Positions 53,397 to 60,940 of a stretch of 64,000 nucleotides of DNA are shown in pieces. The stretch is from Hyphomicrobiales bacterium (GTDB taxonomy: Bacteria > Pseudomonadota > Alphaproteobacteria > Rickettsiales > JACKKO01), in contig JACKKO010000003.1 in assembly GCA_024236395.1 (NCBI GenBank), positions 1 through 64,000 of the forward strand, in the 5' to 3' direction. Below the pieces are notes generated by a model. It had not been told where the DNA came from. It made no database searches and saw nothing but the letters and a program-made list of their open reading frames with translations. Position 1 is the stretch's first letter, and the number at the start of each line of letters is the position of its first letter. The translations under genes were made by a program, and so were the position numbers.

Positions 53397-53529
53397 GCAT
53401 CTGTTATAGCAGTGGGAAAGGGGGGCTTCAATCGGTAATACATCATACGTGAGGAAGCACCGGTGGCTATCAAAAATACGCAACAGTACTTGCATTCCGG
53501 GCGTGAATCCGTATAGTACCCGACTACCT

Positions 53530-54264
53530 ATGTCAGTTATTTCTAAACGGGATTTTCTCAAACAATTTTTTGTTCAGCTACCGCTGGCTGGGCTTGGCGC
53601 GTCGCTACTGGGCAGAGTTGCGTTTGCGGAATCCGTAACCAAAGGAGAATATCAAATGGCTATCACACTCCCCGAACTTCCTTATGCACAGGACGCTCTT
53701 GCGCCGCATATTTCAGCCAACACCATCAGCTTTCATTATGGTAAGCACCATCAGGCGTATGTTACCAACCTGAATAAACTGATTGAGGGCACGGATTTTT
53801 GCTGGCAAGCCGCTGGAAGAGTTATCCGCGGTTCTGCCAATGAATGCTTCAAGACCGGGATTTTTCAATAATGCCGCGCAGGTATGGAATCACACATTTA
53901 CTGGCACTCCATGAAACCGGCCGGGGTGGAGACCTTCCGGTGCACTGGCGAAGAAAATTGCTGAAGATTTCGGTAGTATTGAGAAATTCAAGGAAGAATT
54001 TAGAAATGCCGGCGCAACACAGTTTGGTAGTGGCTGGGCATGGTTGGTGATGGAAGAGGGTAAGCTGAAAGTCACCAAAACACCTAATGCGGAAACCCGC
54101 TGACCAAAGGCAGATCCCGCTGTTGACGATGGATGTGTGGGAACATGCCTATTCACGGACTTCAGAATGCCCCCGAACTATGTTGATACGTTCTGGGTAA
54201 TCTGGTGAACTGGGATTTTGCTGCCGAAAACTTTGAGAAAGCACAAGGCAAAAAAGCCGCCTAG
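53530..54264 (+). pseudogene. sodB: Fe/Mn superoxide dismutase, interrupted by about ten single-base indels
   Basis: Dismutates superoxide. ITLPELPYAQDALAPHIS with TISFHYGKHHQAYV (first metal His) is intact. The rest follows in order across three frames: RGSANECFKTGIF, NNAAQVWNHTF with WHSMKP, AEDFGSIEKFKEEF, GSGWAWLVMEEGKLKV, MDVWEHAY, NYVDTFW and VNWDFAAENFEKA to the stop at 54264. Nearly every frame change sits in a homopolymer (TTTTT at 53788, TTTTT at 53865, GGGG at 53923, AA in GGTAATC at 54197). Protein content is otherwise conserved. From the ATG at 53530 there is a Tat-like leader (SKRDFLKQF then an Ala/Leu-rich stretch ending AFAES); a second ATG at 53656 has its own AAAGGAG. Confidence 0.85.
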
Positions 54265-54484
54265 TTTCGGACTTATTGCGTGTAAAAAAAACGTTTGTCA
54301 TCGGGGGATAGTGATGAGTCACGAGAGTCCCATATTTTGACCACACTTATCACCAAGACTCAGCCAACCACTATCATCACTGGTGGCGGTTGTTTTTGAC
54401 TATATTGCCTGATTAAAAAGTGGGTATGAGTCATTGGCACTGGGCTATTAAGATGGCGTAAAGCTTTAGAAGGACTTCAGTAAC

Positions 54485-55249
54485 TTAGCGTACTTGTACG
54501 TTATATGGCTTATTTAGTGCGGCGTTTTTTAGGATTGTTTCCACTTCTGTTGCAGGCATGTCATGCGGAGATTTGTAGTACTGTAATTCCCCTACCAATG
54601 CAGTAAGTCGCGCAAAGTCGTCAAGATCCATTCTCCACCCACAAACATTTTTTCCATCCTTAATAAAACCCACGTCGGAAGGTCCTTTGTTCAGATTTCC
54701 TTGCTTCCTGTGAAAGTCTATTATTTTTTCTTTTGCGTAATGTGTATTCTTAGAGATCTGAGCCTCATCTTTAAAAAATATTTCAATACTACCGGAGCGG
54801 TGTGATCGTTGTACGTTCCAATCACAGCAGTTTAATTTAGATACTCGGACATGAAAATATGGATCAACACGTGGCATTAGTTTTAGTAGTAATCTATGCC
54901 TTCCTATATCTTCCAGTAATTCTTCAGTATTTCCATGAAAAGCCTGATGAACCGTTCGTTGTTTTCCTTCTATGTCAGCAGCACGTTCGAAGATTCTGGG
55001 TTTCGCTGCTACCTCATAGGTGTTCAAATCTATCGTATGTTCCGTAAATGCACCCATAAGGGTTATTGGGGTATGCTGATTCATTAGGCGGTTGGCTTTG
55101 CCCAATAACCTTCCTGCTCTATACCCCATAGTGACAATGCGGTCTACGCCGGTTATGCCTAATGCAGATTGAATTTTATCAAGAAAATGGTTATGTCCAA
55201 AGATTCTGGCCCAGCAGCAGGAAGTGCATAACTGCTTTTCCGTTTCCAA
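54485..55249 (-). CDS. Uncharacterised protein, probably the C-terminal part of a broken SDR-like gene
   Basis: An open frame of 254 codons. Its first ~20 codons overlap, in another frame, the end of an SDR segment (MHFLLLGQNLW), so its apparent start is doubtful. The next residues, DKIQSALGITGVDRIVTMGYRAGRLLGKANRLMN, fit the C-terminal helices that follow the PIHVDDLA motif in NDUFA9-like SDR proteins. The remaining ~170 residues (KPRIFERAADIEGKQRTVHQAF, VCGWRMDLDDFARLTALVGEL) belong to no family I know. No signal peptide. Likely one gene with the segments upstream, separated by indels. Confidence 0.45.
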   Translation of the reverse strand: METEKQLCTSCCWARIFGHNHFLDKIQSALGITGVDRIVTMGYRAGRLLGKANRLMNQHTPITLMGAFTEHTIDLNTYEVAAKPRIFERAADIEGKQRTVHQAFHGNTEELLEDIGRHRLLLKLMPRVDPYFHVRVSKLNCCDWNVQRSHRSGSIEIFFKDEAQISKNTHYAKEKIIDFHRKQGNLNKGPSDVGFIKDGKNVCGWRMDLDDFARLTALVGELQYYKSPHDMPATEVETILKNAALNKPYNVQVR

Positions 55250-55712
55250 GAAGGTTCACAATTCCCTGAGCTAGATCGTCTACATGAATGGGCTGCATTT
55301 CTGTATCTGGCTTGAAATTAACGTGAAATGGCAATGCGGCCATAAGATGGTAAAACCGGATTCACCAACAGAGCATAGATATGAGTTAGCTGGACTTCCC
55401 CAGTTTAATTTAGAAAGATGCTGTTAAAATAATCGCCCAGTTTTTGTAATCATCCCATATCGGTTTCCACTAATATTTCTCATATTATGCGATGTGACCT
55501 GCATAACGCATATCATTAATGCGTGCTGCTGCTGTTGCAAGTGCTTTGGGACCCTTATAATTAACATTATGCATTGTTTCACGGTCGCCCTGAAACAATC
55601 CTGCTGTCTCGGCTACATGGGTAATGCCGTGATGCTTAAGCGTTCTCTCCCAGAAATCAGGGTCTTTGTAAGCTGCGCTATCAAAATCAGCATGAATCAG
55701 CGTAAATTTTCA
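55191..55712 (-). pseudogene. Extended SDR (NDUFA9/YwnB-like) remnant with frameshifts
   Basis: Reading the minus strand, three ordered pieces of an NAD(P)-binding extended short-chain dehydrogenase are seen. The first, DPDFWERTLKHHGITHV with AGLFQGDRETMHNVNY and GPKALATAAARI (55700-55500), is the middle of the fold. A mixed-frame stretch with LNWGS and ALGESGF-like codons follows (55470-55360). The last is MAALPFHVNF with MQPIHVDDLAQGIVNLL (55345-55225), the late hallmark. The N-terminal TLLVTGRGRWV lies just upstream at about 55815-55780, inside the neighbouring open frame. Probable electron-transfer or lipid/quinone-linked SDR. Damage is mainly by indels, as in sodB. Confidence 0.55.
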
Positions 55713-56297
55713 TTTCTTCAGGCAAGGAAAGTGCGGGTGGTGGCCACCTGTATCTGCAGCAATTGCTTTCTCGATAATTTTTACCCACCTTCCTCTACCT
55801 GTTACCAGCAGAGTTCCTTTCTCATTGTTTGCCCAATCTTCAGGAGGTGGAGGGGCTATTTTTGTAGGTAAACCATAAACTTCTCCAAATTCATGCAGTT
55901 TTTCAATACCAGAAGCTTCTATTAAACGGTTGGGATTGTCTGTAACGCCACTATCGGGTTCAAGGCTCAGTTCTGCCATTTCTATGAATGTTTCATTGGC
56001 TACATGAATGCTAGTTTTTTCTGCAAGTTTCCCTATTGTTTTTGCAAATTTTGGCGAAAGACTAACAAGTTTCTTTTTTTCGTCCTTCCCTACTGCCCTT
56101 CTTATAGTGTTCACCATTTCTTTTAGTGCATCATCGTTTTTGTCCCCATACAGTACGTTAATGTTCACCGCCATGCAGCGTATCATGGCCTTTATCGCCA
56201 TACACGGGATCATTGCCAATGTTGCCGTTTGCCATAGCTGTTCGGGAGAAACGCAAATTTCCTTTACGGCCTCGGCAAGCGTTTTGCCTGACCGCAA
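55710..56297 (-). CDS. Uncharacterised open frame ending in an SDR N-terminus
   Basis: 195 codons from a TTG with no convincing ribosome site. The first third is interrupted by another frame that encodes RTX-like repeats. The middle (KKKLVSLSPKFAKTIGKLAEKTSIHV, LEPDSGVTDNPNRLIEAS) is of unknown family. The end, KGTLLVTGRGRWVKIIEKAIA, looks like the nucleotide-binding strand-turn-helix of an SDR, and an in-frame TGA at 55710 separates it from the SDR middle. This suggests that several originally continuous coding parts have been broken here. Gene borders are not trustworthy. Confidence 0.35.
   Translation of the reverse strand: MRSGKTLAEAVKEICVSPEQLWQTATLAMIPCMAIKAMIRCMAVNINVLYGDKNDDALKEMVNTIRRAVGKDEKKKLVSLSPKFAKTIGKLAEKTSIHVANETFIEMAELSLEPDSGVTDNPNRLIEASGIEKLHEFGEVYGLPTKIAPPPPEDWANNEKGTLLVTGRGRWVKIIEKAIAADTGGHHPHFPCLKK
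56158..56235 (-). other. RTX-like nonapeptide repeat fragment
   Basis: On the minus strand this frame reads NIGNDPVYGDKGHDTLHGG, and after a frame change it continues NVLYGDKNDD. This matches the GGxGxDxUx calcium-binding repeats of RTX proteins secreted by type I systems. Only about four repeats remain, so it is either a relic or a part of the damaged locus. A coincidence is possible but the spacing is good. Confidence 0.4.
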
Positions 56298-56482
56298 AGC
56301 TTTCAGACTTATTTAAAAAGCTTCATCTTTAATTGGGCGAGGCTTTTTAATATTCTTTTCGCCTGCCTTAGTATACCCTCGCGCCCGTGAGAGCGTAAGA
56401 CCTCTTTAAGCAAGCCCTCGCCCCTCAATGAGCCGCCTGTATGCTGCTATATACCCTCGGTGGTATAGCTATTCAAATAAGA

Positions 56483-56506
56483 AAGACCCCGCATTAGCGG
56501 GGTCTT
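56483..56506 (-). terminator. Rho-independent terminator of the small minus-strand operon
   Basis: Arms AAGACCCCGC and GCGGGGTCTT with loop ATTA. On the minus strand it is followed by TCTTATTTG. It lies 21 bases after the 44-residue gene. The remaining bases from 56298 to 56482 hold no gene I can support. Confidence 0.75.
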
Positions 56507-56526
56507 AGGGGGGGGGATTCGATGTT

Positions 56527-56661
56527 TTAGTTCTTGCCGTGAGCTATTCCTTTATGATCGGATATCTGATTCATAACTTTTTGTTGGATCATTTCCAAGG
56601 TTCTCATAAGTAATAGATCAGGATTCTTAAAGATATCACTATCATTTGCTTTGTCATTCAT
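56527..56661 (-). CDS. Small 44-residue protein
   Basis: Reads MNDKANDSDIFKNPDLLL and then a helix LEMIQQKVMNQISDHKG to the stop. It is very polar with no membrane segment. It begins 16 bases after the stop of the 115-residue helical gene and is followed by a good terminator on the same strand, which supports a real second gene of that operon. The ribosome site GGGTG is weak. No family recognised. Confidence 0.5.
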   Translation of the reverse strand: MNDKANDSDIFKNPDLLLMRTLEMIQQKVMNQISDHKGIAHGKN

Positions 56662-56676
56662 AACACCCTCACATTC

Positions 56677-57024
56677 CTAATGGAGTAATTTCTGCCGTTC
56701 GCGCTTGAAGGTTTCAAAGGCCAGCTGCATTTTGCGCATAGCACCTTCTACCTTACGACGTTGTGCTACCGGTGGCTTACGGTCGGTTTCCGCGAACATA
56801 ATATAGGCTTCTGCCAGCACTTCGGCGGTTTCTTCCAGCTGGTGCACAAATGCTTCCACCAGCGGGATATAAGATTCCACACCCGGCGTATTTGCTGCTT
56901 CCAGCACATCAATATAATTCTCAGCAACATCATAGAGCTTCATAATGCTCTGATATGCCTGTTCCTTTTCCTCTGGGCTAACATTAGGCCCGTTTTTTTG
57001 ATGCAGTGACATCACAATACCCAT
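56677..57024 (-). CDS. Helical cytoplasmic protein of unknown function
   Basis: A 115-residue acidic helical protein. AAGGGAG lies six bases before the ATG, supporting the start. Two long amphipathic helices (EEKEQAYQSIMKLYDVAENYIDVLEA, and PLVEAFVHQLEETAEVLAEAYIMFAE) are followed by a basic third helix (RRKVEGAMRKMQLAFETFKRERQ). It resembles small helical-bundle proteins, perhaps with a regulatory or assembly role. No cysteine, signal or membrane segment. Operon with the 44-residue gene downstream. I do not recognise the family. Confidence 0.7.
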   Translation of the reverse strand: MGIVMSLHQKNGPNVSPEEKEQAYQSIMKLYDVAENYIDVLEAANTPGVESYIPLVEAFVHQLEETAEVLAEAYIMFAETDRKPPVAQRRKVEGAMRKMQLAFETFKRERQKLLH

Positions 57025-57204
57025 GATTAACTCCCTTCAGTGTGTAATCTTACAGGCTGAAGGGTTAAAAAACCGTTAACAGAAAGCAAAAAAAATCGTT
57101 GGATGCAAGCGGAATTATACAAAACCCGTCTATTTCTGTATTTTTTTCATCGTCAGGCGTGTGATTTTTCTACCTATTTTCTGTGTTTTTTATATGGTGG
57201 CACG

Positions 57205-58059
57205 GTGCATTATACCAGTATCAACAGCAGGCTCATTTCCTCAGAAGCGACGCAAATTGCGATTTCTGAGCGCGGATTTCGCTATGGAGACGGGGTATTT
57301 GAAACGATTCTGCTCCGTTCTGGCCTGCCATATCTGTGGGATGGGCACATGGCGCGTTTACAGGCAGGGCTAACCGCATTACGTTTACCCCCGGTGGATA
57401 CGGTACGTTTATGGCAGGATTCGGCAGCTTTAATCGCTAAGAATCAGATAGAAGACGGAATATTACGCCTCTGTATCAGCCGGGGTCAGGGCGGTCAGGG
57501 CTATTTACCTGCGGGGAAGAGCACTCCTTTAATTGTTATCGAATGTCTCCCCGGTTCAGAGGAAACTGGTGGTATTACCTTGTGGTTAAGCCAGATATGC
57601 CTTGCTCCGGCGTCCTGCCGGCCGACACAGGCGAAAACCATGCAGGGCTTACCCTACACACTGGCGCGGCTGGAAGCGTCAGAAGCCGGGGCCGATGATG
57701 CGCTGATGTGTGCGCTTGATGGGACGGTAGCGGAAGCAGCAAGCGGGAATGTATTCTGGGTACAGGATGGAAGGCTATATGCGCCGGTGTTGGCTACAGG
57801 ATGCCTGCCGGGAACAACCCGTGCCGCCATTATGCGCTTTAGTCCATTGCCGATACAGGAAGTCTCTCTGGAGCCAGAGGCGTTGGAACAGGCGGACGAA
57901 GTGTTTATGACGAACGCCGGACGGGGGATTGTACCCGTGCTGGGATTGCAGCCATTGGGGTATCGCTGGGAAGTGGGTCCGGTTACGCAGAAATTACAAG
58001 CAGAACGTGAGGAGGATATACGGAATGACGTGGCGCGTTTCCGATCTTCCCTGGTGTAA
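57205..58059 (+). CDS. pabC: Aminodeoxychorismate lyase / class IV aminotransferase-like
   Basis: PLP enzyme that splits 4-amino-4-deoxychorismate to p-aminobenzoate and pyruvate for folate. About 284 residues from the GTG at 57205, chosen because the fold begins there; the open frame extends upstream without homology. Motifs: SERGFRYGDGVFETILLRSG, GILRLCISRGQGGQGYLP, the PLP Lys in QAKTMQGLPYTLARLEA, and DDALMCALDGTVAEAASGNVFWV with LPGTTRA. It overlaps pabB by 35 bases. A D-alanine or branched-chain aminotransferase would look similar, but the pabB neighbour settles the call. Confidence 0.88.
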   Translation: MHYTSINSRLISSEATQIAISERGFRYGDGVFETILLRSGLPYLWDGHMARLQAGLTALRLPPVDTVRLWQDSAALIAKNQIEDGILRLCISRGQGGQGYLPAGKSTPLIVIECLPGSEETGGITLWLSQICLAPASCRPTQAKTMQGLPYTLARLEASEAGADDALMCALDGTVAEAASGNVFWVQDGRLYAPVLATGCLPGTTRAAIMRFSPLPIQEVSLEPEALEQADEVFMTNAGRGIVPVLGLQPLGYRWEVGPVTQKLQAEREEDIRNDVARFRSSLV

Positions 58060-59326
58060 TCCATTGGTGATGGCGGGTCGGGTACCTTCTGAAACAGATT
58101 GCTGGGTACTGTTTTACTCCGGGATGGTCGGTGCTGCGGGTAGCCGGTATTCTATCCTGGCATTAGAGCCTCTGGAAGAAGCAATAGATTATACGTTTAA
58201 AGCGTTTGATAAGAAACTTACCTCCGATCAAGCGCGATATGAAAATTTCTGGGCAGGGTATCTGGGCTACGGGCTAAAGCACCAGCTGGAGCGTTTGCCA
58301 CAGGATCAGCCGGGGCAGCTTACAATGCCAGATCTGTGGATGGTGCGGTTTGGCGTGGTGGTGGTGTTCGATCATTGTACGGAAACGGTGCAGTGCTGGT
58401 CCGCCAATGGCCGTATCCCGGATTATCTTTTACAGGAAGTGCCAGCACCGCCGCAGGCTGCTTCCCCGCATGTGGCCTCACTGCTGTCAAATATGATACG
58501 GTCGGAGTACCTGGCGCATGTACAGGCAATTCGGGAAGCGATTTTCCGGGGGGACTTGTATCAGGCAAATTTGACGCGGAAGTTTTTTGGGGAGTTGCAG
58601 CAGGAGGTGGATGCCTTTTCGCTTTTCCGGAAACTTACAGAAATCAGCCCGGCACCGTATAGCGCATTGCTGAAACTAGGGGATAATGCCGTGCTTTCCT
58701 CCAGCCCGGAACGGTTCCTGACGGTGACGCCAGATGGTGCCATGACCACCACGCCCATCAAGGGTTCGGCCCCACGTGGCAAAACAGAGGCCGAAGATGC
58801 GGCGATTGCTTACGCGCTGGCGCATAGTACCAAAGACCGTGCAGAAAATCTGATGATTGTGGACTTAATGCGTAATGATCTGTCACGCAGCGCGGTAGCT
58901 GGCAGTGTAGAGGTAGCTTCATTATTTGATGTGACACAATATAGTACGGTCTATCATCTTTCCTCCACCATCACGGCGCAAAAGCGTCCGGAGGTTTCCA
59001 CACTGGAAGCCGTGCAGGCCTGTTTTCCGCCAGGGTCTATGACTGGCGCGCCAAAGATCAAGGCGATGGAAGTCTGTACCGCGCTGGAGCAGCAGGCACG
59101 GGGTATCTATAGCGGGGCAATTGGCTGGTTTGGCGGCGATGGGGCAGCCGACCTCTCCGTAGTGATCCGTACACTGATCCTGCACGGGAGGCAGTTTGAG
59201 TTTCAGGTGGGGGGCGGTGTTGTGGCGGATTCCTCACCGGAAAATGAGTGGCAGGAAACCCTGATTAAAGCACGGGCGCTGGCTTCCTTGCTGGGGATCG
59301 AAGAATTGGCGCTTGCGACACTTTAG
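58025..59326 (+). CDS. pabB: Aminodeoxychorismate synthase component I
   Basis: Makes 4-amino-4-deoxychorismate from chorismate and ammonia. The 433 residues from the ATG at 58025 follow GAGGAGGATATAC. The chorismate-binding domain shows FRGDLYQANLTRKF, LSSSPERFLTV, TTPIKGSAPRGKTEAED, RAENLMIVDLMRNDLSR, FPPGSMTGAPKIKAME, GIYSGAIGWFGGDG and VGGGVVADSSPENEW. The PIKGT-type motif (here PIKGS) with its Lys is the PabB hallmark versus anthranilate synthase. The glutaminase PabA is not in the window. Order pabC-pabB, translationally coupled. Confidence 0.93.
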   Translation: MTWRVSDLPWCNPLVMAGRVPSETDCWVLFYSGMVGAAGSRYSILALEPLEEAIDYTFKAFDKKLTSDQARYENFWAGYLGYGLKHQLERLPQDQPGQLTMPDLWMVRFGVVVVFDHCTETVQCWSANGRIPDYLLQEVPAPPQAASPHVASLLSNMIRSEYLAHVQAIREAIFRGDLYQANLTRKFFGELQQEVDAFSLFRKLTEISPAPYSALLKLGDNAVLSSSPERFLTVTPDGAMTTTPIKGSAPRGKTEAEDAAIAYALAHSTKDRAENLMIVDLMRNDLSRSAVAGSVEVASLFDVTQYSTVYHLSSTITAQKRPEVSTLEAVQACFPPGSMTGAPKIKAMEVCTALEQQARGIYSGAIGWFGGDGAADLSVVIRTLILHGRQFEFQVGGGVVADSSPENEWQETLIKARALASLLGIEELALATL

Positions 59327-60345
59327 CGCATATTCTGTAATGTGCGCACCCGGTTAGCAATCCGTCCCATTTCATCCAGTGGTACTTCTGGGGTCTTGCC
59401 AACGAACTCGCCATTAAACGGCTGAGCATAGCCTGCATCATAAAGCTGTTGATGCAGGGAGGCGTAGGGCTGGAAATCAGCGGGTGGTGTCCAGATCTGG
59501 ACAGGTTTTCCTGTGGAGCAGGCCTCGGAACACATGCGTACAGAATCCCCGGAGACAATAATATGGTCTGCCAATGCTAACAAAACCGGGTAGGGATTTT
59601 CTTGTGCACGATCCTGATCGTAACGATAGAGGTAGTGGGGTACTTCCAGCGCGTTAATCAGTGCGTCAATGGTTGCCGACTCACTACGCTTACTGGTACT
59701 GATAAGCAGGCTGCCACCATGCTTTGCAATCATTGGGTTGAGCGAAAGAGCAAATGCCCGTGCGGCCTCCGGGCTGATCGTACCGCCCACATGCTTGCCG
59801 CCCAGTATCACGGCGGTATAAGGGGCGGGCAGGGCCACCAGTGCGGTATGAATGGCGGGCCAATCCCCTGTATTATATCGCTCCATAACAGCCTGCAGAT
59901 AAGCAGCGTGGATATGGTTTGGATAGCCGGTGGTGAGAAGTGTGTTTCTTGCTTTTTCTGCCGGTTCATAGCCGGGGAGTATCAGGAGGTCAAAATGGTC
60001 ATCATCATGGCCGGGTTCCAGGAAGTGCACCGTGATGGGCGGTTGTGGTGCCATGCTACGTACGGTTAGTGCTAATTTACCCGTATCGCGTCCGGCGCTG
60101 ATGACCAGACCCGGCCAGGGGATATCATCTTGCGGAAAATGACTCTTCAGCCAAGGGCGTAACCCACCGGCCATTTCTACTTCCCCGGCAGGGATCAATA
60201 GCGCTTTGCTGATATTCAACCGGATTGCCAGCGCCTTGGAAAGCGATTCACGATGTGAACCATCCGAAACAAGCCATACCTGTGAAGGCAACGCCGCCTT
60301 CGGCTGGCGTTTAAAAAAACGCTGAAAGAGTGCCTGAGCCTGCAT
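59323..60345 (-). CDS. ELM1-family (mitochondrial fission ELM1-like) protein
   Basis: A 340-residue protein of the ELM1 family, found in Alphaproteobacteria and plant mitochondria, with a glycosyltransferase-B-like fold. Signatures: VWLVSDGSHRESLSKALA, PGLVISAGRDTGKLAL, YTAVILGGKHVGGTISPEAA, GGSLLISTSKRS, and ENPYPVLLALADHIIVSGDSVRMCSEACSTGKPV. Start 60345 is chosen because it lies 16 bases after the ssb stop; longer readings run into ssb in another frame. Biochemical function in bacteria is unknown; a nucleotide-sugar-binding role is inferred from the fold. Confidence 0.85.
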   Translation of the reverse strand: MQAQALFQRFFKRQPKAALPSQVWLVSDGSHRESLSKALAIRLNISKALLIPAGEVEMAGGLRPWLKSHFPQDDIPWPGLVISAGRDTGKLALTVRSMAPQPPITVHFLEPGHDDDHFDLLILPGYEPAEKARNTLLTTGYPNHIHAAYLQAVMERYNTGDWPAIHTALVALPAPYTAVILGGKHVGGTISPEAARAFALSLNPMIAKHGGSLLISTSKRSESATIDALINALEVPHYLYRYDQDRAQENPYPVLLALADHIIVSGDSVRMCSEACSTGKPVQIWTPPADFQPYASLHQQLYDAGYAQPFNGEFVGKTPEVPLDEMGRIANRVRTLQNMR

Positions 60346-60361
60346 GCAGGGCAGACACCTA

Positions 60362-60847
60362 CTAGAACGGGATTTCGTCTTCCAGTTCTTCCGCCAGCTG
60401 GGCATCGTTACCAGAGGATGCCGCCGGGCGGTTCTGCTGGTAATCACGCTGCTGGCCACCCCCGCCACCACCGGCGTAACCGCCGCCTTCGGTACCACGG
60501 TTATCCAGCATGGTCAGTGCGCCGTTGAAGCCTTGTAATACGATTTCCGTCGTATATTTTTCCTGGCCGCTATTGTCCGTCCATTTACGGGTCTGCAGTG
60601 CGCCCTCAACATAAACCTTGGAGCCTTTATGCAGGTAGTTCCGCGCGATATTAACCAGCCCTTCGTTAAAGATCACCACGCGGTGCCACTCGGTACGCTC
60701 GCGGCGTTCACCGGTGTTGCGGTCTTTCCAGCTATCAGAGGTAGCAATATTCAGGTGCGCGATCTCGCGCCCGTCCTGCGTTGTACGAATTTCAGGGTCA
60801 CGCCCCAGATTACCAACCAATATCACTTTATTAATGCTACCCGACAT
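60362..60847 (-). CDS. ssb: Single-stranded DNA-binding protein
   Basis: SSB coats single-stranded DNA during replication and repair. The 161 residues start MSGSINKVILVGNLGRDPEIR, with the OB-fold continuing through TEWHRVVIFNEGLVNIARNYLHKGSKVYVEG and LQTRKW. A Gly/Gln-rich linker follows, ending with the acidic tip LEDEIPF that binds partner proteins. Start 60847 is the conserved one; the longer frame crosses the uvrA start. It is divergent from uvrA with 93 bases between, the classical arrangement, but I see no LexA box there. Confidence 0.97.
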   Translation of the reverse strand: MSGSINKVILVGNLGRDPEIRTTQDGREIAHLNIATSDSWKDRNTGERRERTEWHRVVIFNEGLVNIARNYLHKGSKVYVEGALQTRKWTDNSGQEKYTTEIVLQGFNGALTMLDNRGTEGGGYAGGGGGGQQRDYQQNRPAASSGNDAQLAEELEDEIPF

Positions 60848-60940
60848 ATGAAGACTCCAGAAAAATCGTTGCTTATGACCTAGCCCCTCGGCTACTATGC
60901 CGGATTCAACATTTTTTTTGAGAGGCACGCAAGTATTAAT

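Noticed and set aside
53530..54264. Programmed frameshifting in sodB
   Set aside because: Far too many shifts in both directions at simple homopolymers, without slippery sites and stimulatory structures.
60848..60940. LexA (SOS) box between ssb and uvrA
   Set aside because: I looked for GTTC-N7-GTTC and GAAC-N7-GAAC in the intergenic bases and found none. A palindrome with GTTC/GAAC at 60958 is inside the uvrA coding region.
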